Origin: Glandiceps talaboti
Lineage: Eukaryota > Hemichordata > Enteropneusta > Spengelidae
Direction: 5' to 3'
NCBI RefSeq assembly: GCF_964340395.1
Contig: NC_135556.1
Span: 17,918,142-17,982,141, forward strand
DNA length: 64,000 nt
Below, in pieces: positions 1-21,100 of this stretch. The translations under genes were made by a program, and so were the position numbers. Below the pieces are notes generated by a model, which was given only the letters and a program-made list of their open reading frames with translations, was not told where the DNA came from and did not search any database. Within the stretch, counting starts at the first letter, position 1, and each line of letters starts with the position of its first letter.

Positions 1-95
1 TTGGTCAGACTACATTCTCGTACACATGATAGGGTTAAGAAATGCCAGTTTTTAAGATATACATAGCCTTACATGTTATCACTATTCAAACTTAC

Positions 96-6576
<6,481 letters not shown>

Positions 6577-6941
6577 CTGTTAATCAAGATGAAGAAAAAT
6601 ACGAAATAAATACAGGAAATATTTGAAGAAAAAAAATTTATGACAATCAAAATATTTCTAGAAATGAAAGATAACATATAATAACACATTATAATGTAAA
6701 TACTTCTATAAGCTTGGAAAACAATTAGTAACGATTACAGAATAGCTACTATCAGATAGTTTGTGAAAGCAACGTATGTCTTTGGTTCTTGAACGTACTA
6801 ACATTCCAGATGTTTAAACTGAAATACTGGTCACTAAAAAGTAATAACATGGATGAGAAATAAGATTGTACATATAGTTTGGATCACTAAATCACGTATA
6901 TGAATATATAGCCATAAGACTTAGACCTATACTCCAGTAGT

Positions 6942-7057
6942 CTAGAATTCTTAACTGGTACAGTACATTACGTTTTAAAAAACTTCATTCCCAATACTGG
7001 TTATTGCTCCCCAAGTTTTTTTTAAAACGTAATGTACTGTACCAGTTTAGAATTCTA
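6942..7057. repeat. Hairpin inverted repeat (about 42-bp arms)
   Basis: AGAATTCTTAACTGGTACAG and onward (6942-6983) is the near-perfect reverse complement of 7013-7057, with a loop of about 30 bp. It probably is a small foldback or MITE. No gene is visible in 6577-7859. Confidence 0.85.
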
Positions 7058-7859
7058 AACTAATACTATAATCACAGTGCCTGACAACAGCCTGACGGTA
7101 CCGACAACTCAACTTTCAAAGCTGAGCCTAGAAATTTTGTTTCATTATAACCCAGTTAATATTATCAAAGAAAAGTCTTGTATCAGTGATTGTTAAAAAG
7201 TATTATGCCCCCTCCCCTCCGTGTCGCTGTCACACAGGGACATAATTGCCAGTCAGCTCTCTAGCAGTAGTTGTTCACTTCCCGGCACCCTAAATGTAAC
7301 TTTACCTCGCCATGAAACAACGATTAATCTTGTTGAATATACACAAATATTTCACCCCTATGACATTCTAATACTTTCCTGTAATCTGTTCCAGCTGAAG
7401 GGCAAACTCGCATGTCTTATGCCAAGACTGCATCTTGCAACTCCAATGTGTCCTAAAAATAAAGGCTACAAACTTGCCGTGACTTTTGTTTTAGCGCGAT
7501 AGCGACAACGATACTTGGAAGCAAGTTAAGTATAGCATTGGCGTCTACGATGGTTTACATATCAGTCGCAGTTTAGTAACTATATGTAAACAACTTGAAA
7601 TCTAAAGTCTGGAACCCATCATTCAGCTTAAATGTTGAAAATACCAATAAATGATTTCAAAACCCTGACTTTAAACCATCTGAGGCTTACCTATAGACTA
7701 AGAGTTTTACATAATATTAATAATTTCAAAATAAACATTCGAATTTTAAGAGTTGATGTTGATATAGGCTACTGTACTGTGTGCGTGTGTAAGACTGACG
7801 TTCCCGTTCCTTGACAAGTCAAGATGATATGTTATCATTATTGAGAAGTGAATTCAAAC

Positions 7860-8396
<537 letters not shown>

Positions 8397-8403
8397 TTCA
8401 AAC

Positions 8404-10307
8404 AATAAGCTGTCGCTCTCCACAAGTACATTAATGGGAGACACGCGAAATACAGTTGTTCCTCGTAAACTATGTATTGTCAGTTGAAATGAATTCCATA
8501 CCACAGCCAAGTAAGTTTCTTTAATACTTGTCTGTGCCATCACAAGATTATAAAGTGTATATGGAACTCGATCACGCGGATAGATACTTCCACGACACAG
8601 TTGCCGTCCTGTTGAAATTCGATAGGCGTGTTATGACAACCCAATTTGACATCCGATGCTAGTGTGCTATGCAGGAACCATATCCACTCTCAATCCTGCT
8701 ACATGATTCAATGTAATACATAGTGTACCAAATGTCGTTGCCCGCTATGTAGTACGGTGTACATTCAATGTTCTCAGTGAACATACTATCATACGTTCAA
8801 TACCCTCAACGATATGCGTCATATACAGCGTGGCTGTGTTACAGTTCTCGAAATAATGAACCTAATGTCCACAGCCCTTCTCTCTTTTTTAGAGTAATGT
8901 CAGTGATGGCACACGCAGCAATGAAATCAATGAAATCTGCAATGTCACAGCTCTAGATAACAATTTCAGCACTACTAGATGTTGTGCACCATGGATCAAG
9001 AAATTTGTTTTGTTCACAATCATACAGCTTCAAGGAAAACTCACCTGTACTAGCAGTTAACCGTATTAAGTTTGGACATGTTGCATTATAATACTTGTAT
9101 TGGTCACACACCAAGTGTAGAATTTTTTAGGGGAATTATGGGCACAGTTTTTTGTCGAAACGAAATGTCTGATCAACCACTTACCGTAAGAGTGGACTTG
9201 CGTTGTTATCGAAAGCAAAGACAATACCACCGTTGTTATATAGAACACTGCATTCAGAAAATTGGCATCCATGCTGTCTTGTGACGATGGTCTTGTACTG
9301 CTGGTCGACAAAAAGTACGCCCTGCGTTATACGACGTCAGCATTAATGGGTTTACTTCCTCAAGAGAACTTGCACTATCTTTTAGGTGTCAGACGGCCAG
9401 CGGAAAAGGCTTACGTGCTTACCCATCAGTACTTGGAAAGCGAGTATATTATACTTACGGGGATTCCCATACACAAGGAAACACGTTTATTAGCCAAAGC
9501 TCATATGAAGTACATTGATATTTATATGTAACAAGTTTATACCCCATCGCATAAGGAAATATGTATCATTTTCTCCACGACCGGATATACTTGAAAGAAT
9601 ATTTATTTTATTTACTTGAAAACCAAAATATTGATGATTCGTGAATCATGCATACTTCTTTAGGTTCGAGTTTTCTAGGCAAAAGAAATTGATGGGAAGC
9701 AAAATAAAAGTTGTTATTTATATTGAACTCTATATCACATACATTGATATACTTTGATGATCACCAGTTTAACAATGGGCTGCCAAAAACGTACCGAGAA
9801 ATAAGATGTTGAAATTATTTTTGTAAGGGAAGTGTTGGACATTACGAAGAGCAATGATGGCATGTTTAATAGGAAGAGGTCATAAAACGACCTTCAACTT
9901 TCAATGACTGTGAGTTCTTCTGTAATATCCTTTTACACATTCAGGAGGATGCATTCAGACATACCATCAACCGGAATGACCAACACTAATTTGACATTTT
10001 AAAAATAAAACGTAGGTTGTTGATAATTTATTTTTACAATGTAAACGAGAAATTTCATGACGTTGAATGTTTATACTTCAGTTACAGTTATCGGTACCCA
10101 TCATTTAGATTATAACACCAATAACTGGGTATTTGTAGTGTATCTATGGTCTATACATGATAGGAATTACAACAGGATATGTACAGGATTTCATATAAAA
10201 ATTAGTATGTACAGCCTAAACTGTGAGAATCGTAAATTTGAGAATTCGGCACATAAAACTGATACCCAGACACGTTACTATTGTACACTTACTTCTCCTG
10301 GGGTGGA

Positions 10308-10376
<69 letters not shown>

Positions 10377-11744
10377 TCTCTCTCAACACACAGCATGTAG
10401 TAAGGAAGATAACACTGGGACTAAGTATGGTTAACTCAAAGATTCACACATAAGTGATGGTCAGACAGCTGATGATTGATAATAATCACATTTCAATTAT
10501 CATCCGTTGTCTGACAATCACACAAACATACACTTCCAGTTATTACTAAGTCTGAAGGCCGACTCTCATCATCTCATTTGAGCTGTTCTTTGTTATGATT
10601 CAAATAATATAAAGTCTGAAAGTGATTGAAGTCACCATCTGCCTTGTGGATCCATCGTCGTAAACCACAGCCTTTTTACGGCACTGTCTGAGTCACCCAG
10701 AAATGTGTGCTTTGGCTTGTGAGAATGTGTGGATCAGTTTCGCTCTTACATATATCATAAACGTTATACATTTGATACATTGCAAAGGCTGTTTATTTAG
10801 AATACTTTACACAAGTTTCGTGTATATTTTGTCTTAATGGGGCTCCAATGTCAGAAGTTAACTCAATATCAAAGTAAACTGAGAAGGTAATTCATCCTGT
10901 AATACAGGGAATTAACACCTTTATTAATTACCGCTAAACAAATGATTAAGGGTGTGTACACAAAGACGAATATTCCATCCAGTAACAGCAATGTTCGTTT
11001 TACAGGTAGGAACTGACATCACAATCTGCATTACAATTTTGGCAAGCTTTGATAAGATGACTAACTGTTATTAACATTTATTTATGTTCACTGTGTATGA
11101 ATAATATAGAGCTGCATTGTAGGTGTGCTTATGGCACTGTCGACGATCTGACCACAAAATGTGACTTACAATGTGGGTGAAGCTGATTACAACAAGGGCA
11201 GTATGTATTCTATACAAAAAGACTACTTGCTCAGCTGTAATGTTGTCACTACGTAACCCAATGGGTAGAAAAATGGCCACTATCTGATTTAGCCCAAAGG
11301 TCACATTTCAGAAAAATTGCTCTGACTAAAAATTGCACAAGTCTTTCTGATAAGTTTTTAGTGAAAGGTGAATTTCACTGGTTGCTTACATGATTGTTAC
11401 AACTATTGTAACCGTATCAAAAACGAGGTTCCCTATCCTTCTTTTTGTCAATTTCTCTTTCTCTTTGTAACATGGAGAATTCTCAAGTTATCATAGTAGT
11501 TGGGACTCATAAAAAATCTCCTTTCTGAGATACATGTACTATTTTTTCAAATCATAGTATTTCACAGCAGCTTTTAAGCAGCTAAATGTAGTGGTGTCAC
11601 CGTTCTGAGGAAGTAATTTAAATTTGCCATGTTTTACTTTTGTTGGCTGAAGTTCTCCTACAACATATCTAAGGTGCTTTTAAAAGCTATCATTATGTAT
11701 GATCTAAAAATGTCTTCCACAAAGATATCCTGCTATAAATGAAA
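8404..11744. other. Intergenic or 3' UTR region without recognised genes
   Basis: Apart from the possible exon at 9185-9321 and the (TCTG)n/(CT)n tract at about 10307-10384, I see no supported gene. The stretch just left of 11745 should hold the 3' UTR of the MAO-like gene. A minus-strand AATAAA lies near 11077-11085, but its use is unproven. Confidence 0.5.
9185..9321 (-). other. Possible orphan exon, NIDO-like strand pattern
   Basis: A 137-bp open block bounded by a plausible acceptor (ACGCAG) and donor (TTACG/GTAAGT). It reads GVLFVDQQYKTIVTRQHG, then QFSECSVLYNNGGIVFAFDN. The YNNGGIVFAF stretch resembles the NNNGxISF strand of NIDO domains, but the similarity is short. Its end phase (2 nt) does not join directly to the first known exon of the SUSD2-like gene at 6576. 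It may be an upstream exon with a missing partner, a separate gene or chance. Confidence 0.25.
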
Positions 11745-11951
11745 TCATAATTTCCTGTCTATTTTGGCATATATGACTGCTCCCGCAACACATGAGGCAA
11801 TGATTCCAACTTGAACAATGACTTTCATGAAGGTAGCCACAGATGGGATGTATTTCTCTTGCCATGTTAGTAATGGCGGTGAAGACGAATCAGGCAGCAC
11901 TACCCCACGGTAGACATCTTCTTCCCCAATCTTTCCTTTGGTATACAATAT
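11745..11951 (-). CDS. MAO-like terminal exon: tail anchor
   Basis: Acceptor TTTACAG/ATATTG. Encodes ILYTKGKIGEEDVYRGVV, a Pro/Ser-rich linker, WQEKYIPSVATFMKV and a hydrophobic segment ending GAVIYAKIDRKL, then TGA at 11745. Length and layout match the C-terminal helix that anchors MAO in the mitochondrial outer membrane. Confidence 0.88.
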   Translation of the reverse strand: MLYTKGKIGEEDVYRGVVLPDSSSPPLLTWQEKYIPSVATFMKVIVQVGIIASCVAGAVIYAKIDRKL

Positions 11952-14900
11952 CTGTAAATATGATATATACATGAAATGGTAATTAACTAACACAATCCTA
12001 ATTTTATACACCCCTTCAATGTTGCAATGGCGTTATAATTAAAACAGTACCACCATTATATCTTTAAAATCAAGTATTGCTCATGATAGATATCCAAATA
12101 AAAGGACTATTCAAAAGTTTAAATTTAATTGCCTATCCCCCGTTCAGTGTTGGCTACATGTTACAGGGCCATGTCATTTCTATGTATTGTGGAAATCAAG
12201 CATGCTCCCTGCAATATCGTTGATATGTTCTTGTCTGAAAAATTAAAATTTATTGGATTGAACTACAGGAAATCAATGTGTGGCAAGAAACAGTTTTAAA
12301 AAGTTGTATCAGTGTTAAGGCTACCTAGTGACAAGTATATAAATAGTAATTACCTTCCTTGCAGATACAATTCCGGCTGTCACAGCCCGATCAATGCAAA
12401 GTGAACTAATCAGCCCTAAACTGTCTGCTGAGGCAAAATGAACTGGACCATATGACTCCTTTACATGCCTAAAAACAGTATATAATATCATGAGTGCATT
12501 ACTGCATGCATTGCATAGTGGGTAGTAAAACCTGGTGGTCATTAAATGACACTCTGTATGATTTGTATTAAAAACCAGGCTGACAAAGTCACACAAATTG
12601 CATTGTGTATAATATTCACCTGGTGGGCACACAATAACACTGCATGATTTATACCAACACCAGGTGGACAAGGTCACATACCTTGTATGATATATAATGA
12701 CACCAGCACACATAATGTCACTTTGCATGACTTGTACTAACACAAGGAGGACGCAGTTATCTATCTTGCATAGTGTGTAATAACAACTGTTGGGCACATA
12801 ATAACACTTTGCATGACTTGTAATAACACCAGGTGGACAATGTCACATGAACATATACTTTACATAATTTGTAATTTTGCCAAGTGAACATACATTGCAT
12901 AATTTGAAGTGATGCCAGGTGAACATACCTTACATAATTTGTAATGATACCTTCCATAATTTGCAATTATATCAGGTGAACATACCTTGCATAATTTGTC
13001 ATGATGCCAGGTGAACATACCTTGCATAATTTGTAATGACTCCAGGTGGACAATAGCATGAGGCACCTCCACAAATATAAGACTGTGATTTCCAGTTACA
13101 GTCAATGTATTCCAACGGCTATACAATAGAAGGAAAAGTACAACTTAAGTATCCAGATACATTAAAAACTGTAATAAACACACAGTGAAGTACTTGAAAA
13201 TGAACATGTGGAAAATTAATTGAAAGACAACTATTGGAAAGCATACTTAAACCTACCTGCTTAGCCTCTTCCGCTTGAAACACATTTGAATACAATTCAC
13301 AAACCATATTCTCCCTAAATAATCAAGTGTACGAAAAGACATAAAATTTCCAATTAAGCCTTTTGTTTAGTTGACAATCATTCCTGTTTCTCTCATGAAG
13401 GTTATACACATTTATTTTTGTAGTACATAGTAGAGATATAAATGGTTAACTGCTTAATAAAGAGATTAAAGTTTGATAAAAATGAAACTGAATAACATTT
13501 ACTTTAGGTCATTCATATTCAAATCATACATCTCCAAAATGTGCTTCTTACTCTGTGTTTGGTGTTTGTGTACATGCGCGCGCACGTGTGTGTGTGTGTG
13601 TGTGTGTGTTAAATATACAGAAAACTTTTGTATATACACAAGTCTAAATAAGCCCTTAATTGTTGTCATCTAGTGGTAACCACACCTATTTTTATATGTC
13701 CAAAGAGTGTGTTTTATACAAATGGCCACTTTTCATGCATTTAAGATGAATTTTTTGCTCTTGCTTCTTTAAACAAATATATACTTGTTGGACATACTGA
13801 TAATGAAGGAATCTTTTTTGGAGAGAACAGTGCTCAATGCAATATTAGCAGAGCATAATATACTTATACTTCTTAGACATATGTACTTTTTAGTTCATCA
13901 TTTTCAGGAACAGCGATATTCTAATGTCCAAAAGGCTTACCTTTCTTCTGTAGTAAGTTTCATTGCTTTTCTAGCTTTCCCTGCTGAAATGAAACTGAAA
14001 AAGGGATCACAGTTAGTCAAGGATCAACATCAATTTCTTTTACTTTGGTGGCACCAACAAGAATACTTAGTATGATTCAATGAATGTTAAACCAAAAAAG
14101 AACACTGATATAAAATTTCTTTCACAAGGATCCACCAACTAATGCATATAGAGAATCAATGCCGACCTCTAATTGACCACTGAGATATGCAAAGTGAAAT
14201 ATCTGGTTCAAAATAGCCTTGCTGCTCTGTGGACATTTCAGTGACAATTACTGTAAACATCGAGTTCAATCTCCAATTTTAAAAGTAAATGACTAGTAAG
14301 CACTGTGATCATTTAAAAAAGAAAGACCCTAAATACTAAATTTTGCACATAGTGTCTACACCATTTTGCCTTTCAGCTTCATAATTATTTTAGAGGATAT
14401 AAGTGAATTATATACTGCCATCTAACTGAATGCCTTCTGTAAGGGTAGTCTTGCAATTTCATGATTTATACAAGAAATTTAGCTCTATATCTGTGATTTT
14501 TCCCAGTGAAAGTTAGTTGTCAAAAATTTTGTTTAAATGCCTGCTTCCTATTCGCAGCACAAGAAAGTTTGCCATCCTCGACTTCACTCGGCTTTTGTGA
14601 TCCCTACATACCCGGGATATGTACATCCGTTTCCAAGGCAAATAATAAACGAATTTAAACCCTCATAACTTTGCTATTACGCATCAGAAAGCTTACATAC
14701 TTCATGGTAAGCATGGCAACAGTTTAACAACTTTAATAAACTATAAAATTAAGTGATACAGTATTATTGCCCTACTTCGTCCCTGGGTAAAGTGTGTACA
14801 TTCCTCTTTCGGCTGAGATTGACAGACGCACCATCTGCTCCAGGTCTAATTACCGAAAATATGGCAATACCTTATTAAAACTAAAAGCTACATCAATAAT

Positions 14901-15093
14901 ATTTTCAGGACTGATGTGGTCTGGTATCGCAAATGTATGTACCAAATTATATTGAAGTGTGCATTCATGAGATATAGCCTAATTACCAAAAACTATTAAT
15001 TATGTAAACCTAATCAGTTCTTGCCATTACCCTACGGAAAATGTGTACCAAATTTCGTTTGAATTGAGTCAGTCGATTTTTTTAGAAAATGGT

Positions 15094-15142
<49 letters not shown>

Positions 15143-18100
15143 TTTTCACCCATAATATATAACCTTCCGTAAAAAATAGCAAATAAATCTATTTTTGTTG
15201 TAAAATTCTTAGAAAGGATGTAATGACAAAAGACTTGTTGAAGTCCTTCCTACTTAATAAATATTACCCAGTCCAATCCAGAGTGTCTACTTCTGCTGAC
15301 ATAAAAAAGCTACAGGTCCTCTTTATTTACTACATCTAGCAAATTCAATATTGCGAACTGTCAATGGTTCTAACAACTGTTTCTTACCTGGCCAGAGCAG
15401 GTGAAGAACCATCTGGTTTAGTGTCATCAACAATGATATCAACACACTCATCTTCCCCAAGAACTAAACAACTACCATTATAGCCTATGATAAATCAAAA
15501 TATACCATAAAGTCATAATATACCTTTACAAGAGTGCATTTGCACTGCTACCCTTATGTTTGTTGGTTGGTTGTTTTGTTGTTGTTTACTCATGTATACA
15601 TGTACTCATTTGTCGGTTTAATTGTTTTGTTTGTTTGTTTGTTTCCTTATTTGTTTGTTTGTGTTTGTGTTTTGTTTGTTTGTATTTGTAAACAAAACTA
15701 ACTGGGCCTGAGCTCGCTGTGGTAACATTAGAGTTAGACCCTTTACCCAAGGCTCTGTGACCTATTCCAAATACGCAAGACACTTGTAGAACAGAAATAA
15801 AAAATACACTGTAGAACCGTGTTTACTCTACTATCAGCAAATGATGCAAATCTCACTTTTGCTAGATGGTCTAACCAAATTGCCATTTCAACCAAAAAAC
15901 CTTCCTAGCTTGAATACAAACTGCAAGATTGTCAGTCCAGTGTTCTCCATTCTTTGCCACGCTCAGTTTAAAAGTGCATTTAAACAGATAACTTAAATGT
16001 TCATCAGCTTGGTTGATCATATCAAATGACTTACAAAGGTTACAACACACAAAAGGTTTAAAGTTTTTAGCATCGACCTTTAGATCTGTCTTGGTCAACG
16101 ATCCTCATCAGAATGACAAATTCCATATTTACAGTTGACCACTAGGTGGCATTATTTAAACAGGTTCTCACCTTTATCAAACCAGAATGGTTTCTTATAA
16201 TAGGTAATAGTTTTGATACATAACCCCATTGGTATTCTTTGAATTGCTTGATTGTGTTGGCCAGACAATGGTGGTGAAAATGTGATATGCTGAAGCATTG
16301 GAAGTGGAACTGCACAGATAATATGGTCTGCCTAGAAGTCAGAGAAAAAGACACAATCGATAAGTGAGAATCAATCAATTTTGTACTTAATGTGTCACAC
16401 TAATTGTATCAATACGAAAGAGTCTTGTTTACCCAGACCCTTGCAAGAGAGCTATTCCAATCACCCCGGATTAGGTGTTACCATTTAGGCAAATAATCGC
16501 ACAGTCCTTTGCAACTGAGCATGCTCAGTTTGAATTACTAATTGACCAATGAAACTTGTACCCAATTATGTGATACTAATACCACAAGATTTATAACCTA
16601 GAGTGCAAGTGGTATTTTTCAAATACTAAAGGTGACAAATAATAATAATTTTCTATTCATATTATTCACCTTCATAAATTAATACTGCCTAAAAATGACT
16701 GCATACATGAATGATGCTTATCAAACTAGATTTTTACAATGGCAAGATGAAGAAAGTGTTCGAGAACCACTTTACACCATCGAGTACCATTATATAAATA
16801 CTCTTTCTTGATACATAATATGCTTACCCTACCTCATAGAGTTCACCATTTTCTGTTGTCACAATAACTTTGTCATTGGTATAGCTAACATGTTGAACTG
16901 GTCTCTCCAGAATCACTTTGACCTCTTCTGCTATTTTCTTACAGATATGCTGAGCTCCTCCGATTATTCTTGCTTCCTTTGATGAAAATTTTGATGAAGA
17001 TTTTGAATCAACACTTAATTCTTTAATTCACTGAAAACTTTAGTCAGGTCAGGTCAGGCCAAGTCAGGTCAGGTACTGTTATTATCATATTCTATTTCAT
17101 GTGTTTTGTATTTTCATTTTGGGGAATGCCACTCCAGGAAATAGATGTATTTTTGTAAACTTTGGGTTCTGGAGTGACATTTCATGATTTGTGATTTAAG
17201 CCACATAGATTATGTATGAATGCCAAGAAACACCAAATTGAAACTATATTTCACCCCCCCCCCCCCCTATTGTTCTCAATATTTCACTGTTGCCTCATGG
17301 AACTTAGCAGACGTACATATTTATAAGATGCACACTGAATATGCATGACTATTTGTCTAGCGACAATAAGCACTTAGGAGTCATAACACATGGAAATGTT
17401 AATCAATTTTTTTTGTCAACCAGACAATAAGATTTGGCAATGTCTCTGAGAGATTTCTTTGGCCGGACAATAAAATGTAGCAATGTTGTTAAGATTTTGA
17501 CGTTTTTGTTTCAAGTTCCGTGATTTTCATTCAACCTGTAGTTTGGTTGATGAGGTGTATTCATCCTTACTGAAAACCTAATATGTACAATTACTTACGT
17601 CAATTTGAAGGTTGGGTGGAACAAAGACAAAGAAGTCATAGAATAGAACTCCTATCATCTTATGGAACCACAACAAGTAGAGTAGAGAGACTTCCTCTGG
17701 GTCAGCACATAATGTCACCGATACCAATGTTATCGCAATTTGCTTCACAGTTCTGAAAAATAAAAAGTTATGCACAATACACCACAAATTTATTCTTTTT
17801 GAGCAGTATTACAAGATGGTGACAATATAAGCAGCATGAATAGATTGTCAAAAGTAATTATGAAATTGCTGGTTTCTTTGACCAATATAATAACCAGTTG
17901 GAAAATGCTTTCCAGTTTGCTTATTTTTCCAATTGCTACCGAGACATTAAAATTTGCTCGGTAGACAATTAATTCATTCTCTTGCCATACCTATAAGGTA
18001 TAGTAATGATTACATTGTCACACCATTATCATCTCTAAATTTGAAGTATCTGTGCCTATATGGGGTTGTCAGTGGCCGAGTGGTTAAACCACTTGCCACT

Positions 18101-21100
18101 TACCACTGCGGTCAGGGTTCGAACCCCATTCTAGGTTCAATTAAATTTACCACACTGTAAGTAAGAAGAGTGTCGTTCAGTTTGACTCTACCGAACAACG
18201 CATGCTTTCCCCTGGTACTCTGGTTTCCTCCTACATTAACACTGAACCCATGAGGGATGGCCCTCACTGTACTTCTTGGGAGACAAGTGTTTAAATGCTT
18301 AAAGAACTATCCAGTATAAATAAAGATTATCATTATTATTATTACTTCTGAGTAAGTAAATCACTTTTCACAAGTATAGGAAAAGGGAACAGTTTAGTAT
18401 ATAGTAATTATTCAATCTCAACCTACTGGTTATACTTGCACAATTTTGGGGGATGCTCAAAGTTGGTAGAAGTATGTCATCATACTGATCTATTTCCCAT
18501 TTGATACCTATCACTGTCGTCACATCATCACAGTCAAATTTACAATTTGCTTTTCATTAATAGTATTTTATAAAGAACATTAATTAATATATGATTTTTT
18601 TATGACTTAAAATCAAATACTAATATTATACTCATTATTTTTTTAATAGTCGACTTACTGAGTCCAACAGATTTCATCCAACCATTGCTTAACTGTTACT
18701 TTATCCAATCCTTTAGCATCTGATGAGTCCCATGGTGTATTGGAAGAAATCTAATTTTACATAAAATGTGATAAACATGTCATTTCTGATGAATCCCATG
18801 GTATATTGGGAGAAATCTAATTTTACATAAAATGTGATAAACATGACATTTCTGATGAATCCCATGGTGTATTGGGAGAAACCTAATTTTACATAAAATG
18901 TGGTAAACATGACATTTCTGATGAATCCCATGGTATATTAGAAGAAATCTAATTTTACATAAAATGTGATAAACATGTCATTTCTGATGAATCCCATGGT
19001 GTATTGGAAGAAACCTAATTTTACATAAAATGTGGTAAATATGACATTTCTGATGAATCCCATGGTATATTGGAAGAAACCTAATTTTACATAAAATGTG
19101 GTAAATATGACATTTCTGATGAATCCCATGGTATATTGGAAGAAACCTAATTTTACATAAAATGTGATAAACATGTCATTTCTGATGAATCCCATGGTAT
19201 ATTGGAAGAAACCTAATTTTACATAAAATATGATAAACATGGGAACTATGAGAGGGAGCACATTCTATTGATATAATATTTGATATAAAACAGTTTCAAA
19301 AATTTATGTTTTTGAAAAAAATTGATTTGGTAAAATTTCATTTTTTGTTCATTTAGAATTACTTTAACTATGTTGTTTATACACAGAATTAAAATTCTTT
19401 GCTCAGACAGCAAAACAATCATACACAAATACAATCCAGGCAGTGTTTTCTTTGTAGTCTCTAAGATCCCAACCCCACTATACTTATATTTGATCATCAC
19501 ATGCTATATCCTTGACCATAGAGGAAAGACATTGTTGTTCTCTCCTATACCCTACAAGCACTAGACCCATGACAATTTGAGGAGGGGTGCTTTCCCTGTT
19601 ACTATATTGATCGAGGGGCACAGAATCTATCTGTTACATGGTCCATTGACTTTTTTTACATTAGTAAGAAAAAGTCATTGCAGTTCTTACCTTTGATGAC
19701 AACAACTTCAATGTTCTGAAGAAATTAATCAAGTCCATCCTAATAATAGGATTCCAAATTGGAAAGTTATGGGTATATGGTGTAGTTTGACCCTGTAATA
19801 TAGATAATTCGCAAAAATATAAATATATTAATTTGTTTTTACAAATGTTTGCATAGCATTATTTATGTTTACGTTTATATACAGACCTCTCATCTCTGTT
19901 CAATGAAGCTTTCAAGGTAGGAATTCAAAGTTGTTTGATTTAAGTGTTGACTTTTCAAATTAAGTCAAGGTTATGATAAAACCAGATCAAAATGACTACA
20001 TTTAGAGTATCGTGTGAAAAACATTTGTTTGTTCCTTCTCAGAATGATATTGCCTACTGAACATTACAGAAATGTCCACAGACAGTCTGTACATATTTGA
20101 TGTTGTACAGTGCATTACAGCACCAGTAAGCTTATCATATGATACTGCTCTCAAATTTGACGTCTCCAAAGACGTAAAATCTCCAGTCATGTCAAAGATT
20201 ATTACTGACTGTAGCAAACACTCTATAACATATTTTGTCTTTGATGTAAATCATATTGTATATTAAATAACATTGGGTATTAACATTCACCCCCTTGATA
20301 GTCATGTCACTCATATGCAAATTATATGCAAATTCTGAAATAAAATGTATTATTGTCTATGCTTCCATACTATCAGTGTCTGTATTTTTTGTTATGTTAA
20401 ATTTGTAACAGAAAACCTTTTGTAAGATATAACACAACATTGAGTAGTCTAACTGAAACTCTATAGTTACTTTGGTTTGGTAGTAAAACAACATTGTGCT
20501 GTCTAATTGAAACTCTACAGCCACTCTGGTCTGGTAGTACATCTTTGTAAACAACCTACACATTTGCAAATGGACCTTACAAAATTACCTTTGAATAAAG
20601 TGCCAGATTTTTAGTAACAGGTGGAGGGTTATAAATCTGTACTCCTAATTTTTCACACAGCTCCATACTTCTGAAATCGAATGGACTCAAATACTGTCCT
20701 CCTAAATCTACATAAGGGCATGAAGAAGTCTGAAATGAGAGATTGACAAAAAATAATCACACAATTAATAACATTATGTATGTTCATCATAGAAGCACTA
20801 AGACTCATTATACACAATTTAAGTTCTCTTCTTCCACTTTTGACTGAGAAACAAGGGCGGACATATGTTTTGAACGGATGACTCATCCTATTTCAGTGTC
20901 TAACTGATCTGACAGAATGATCCTAGTTTGCTGGAGGTGTAAAAAAGGTTAGCTTCAATATATGTCATGGTAAACTTAGGTGTAGTTAATGTCATATATT
21001 ATTTTTGTTTCTATTACAGACATACCAGTGCTCAATTAATGTTGGTATATTGACCTTGAATAGTGGTGTTTTTTAAACTTGATATATGGACTTTGACTGG

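Noticed and set aside
8398-8612. Open minus-strand block after a good acceptor (PRDRVPYTLYNLV)
   Set aside because: It runs into the end of the foldback element, has no clear donor and no recognisable domain; phase does not fit the neighbouring candidate exon.
9262-9531. 89-codon plus-strand frame
   Set aside because: No similarity recognised. It partly overlaps the possible minus-strand exon and has no splice or promoter support.
18066-18135. Functional tRNA-Leu/Ser gene
   Set aside because: A and B boxes are present, but a SINE body and an ATT-repeat tail follow directly, so this is a SINE head.
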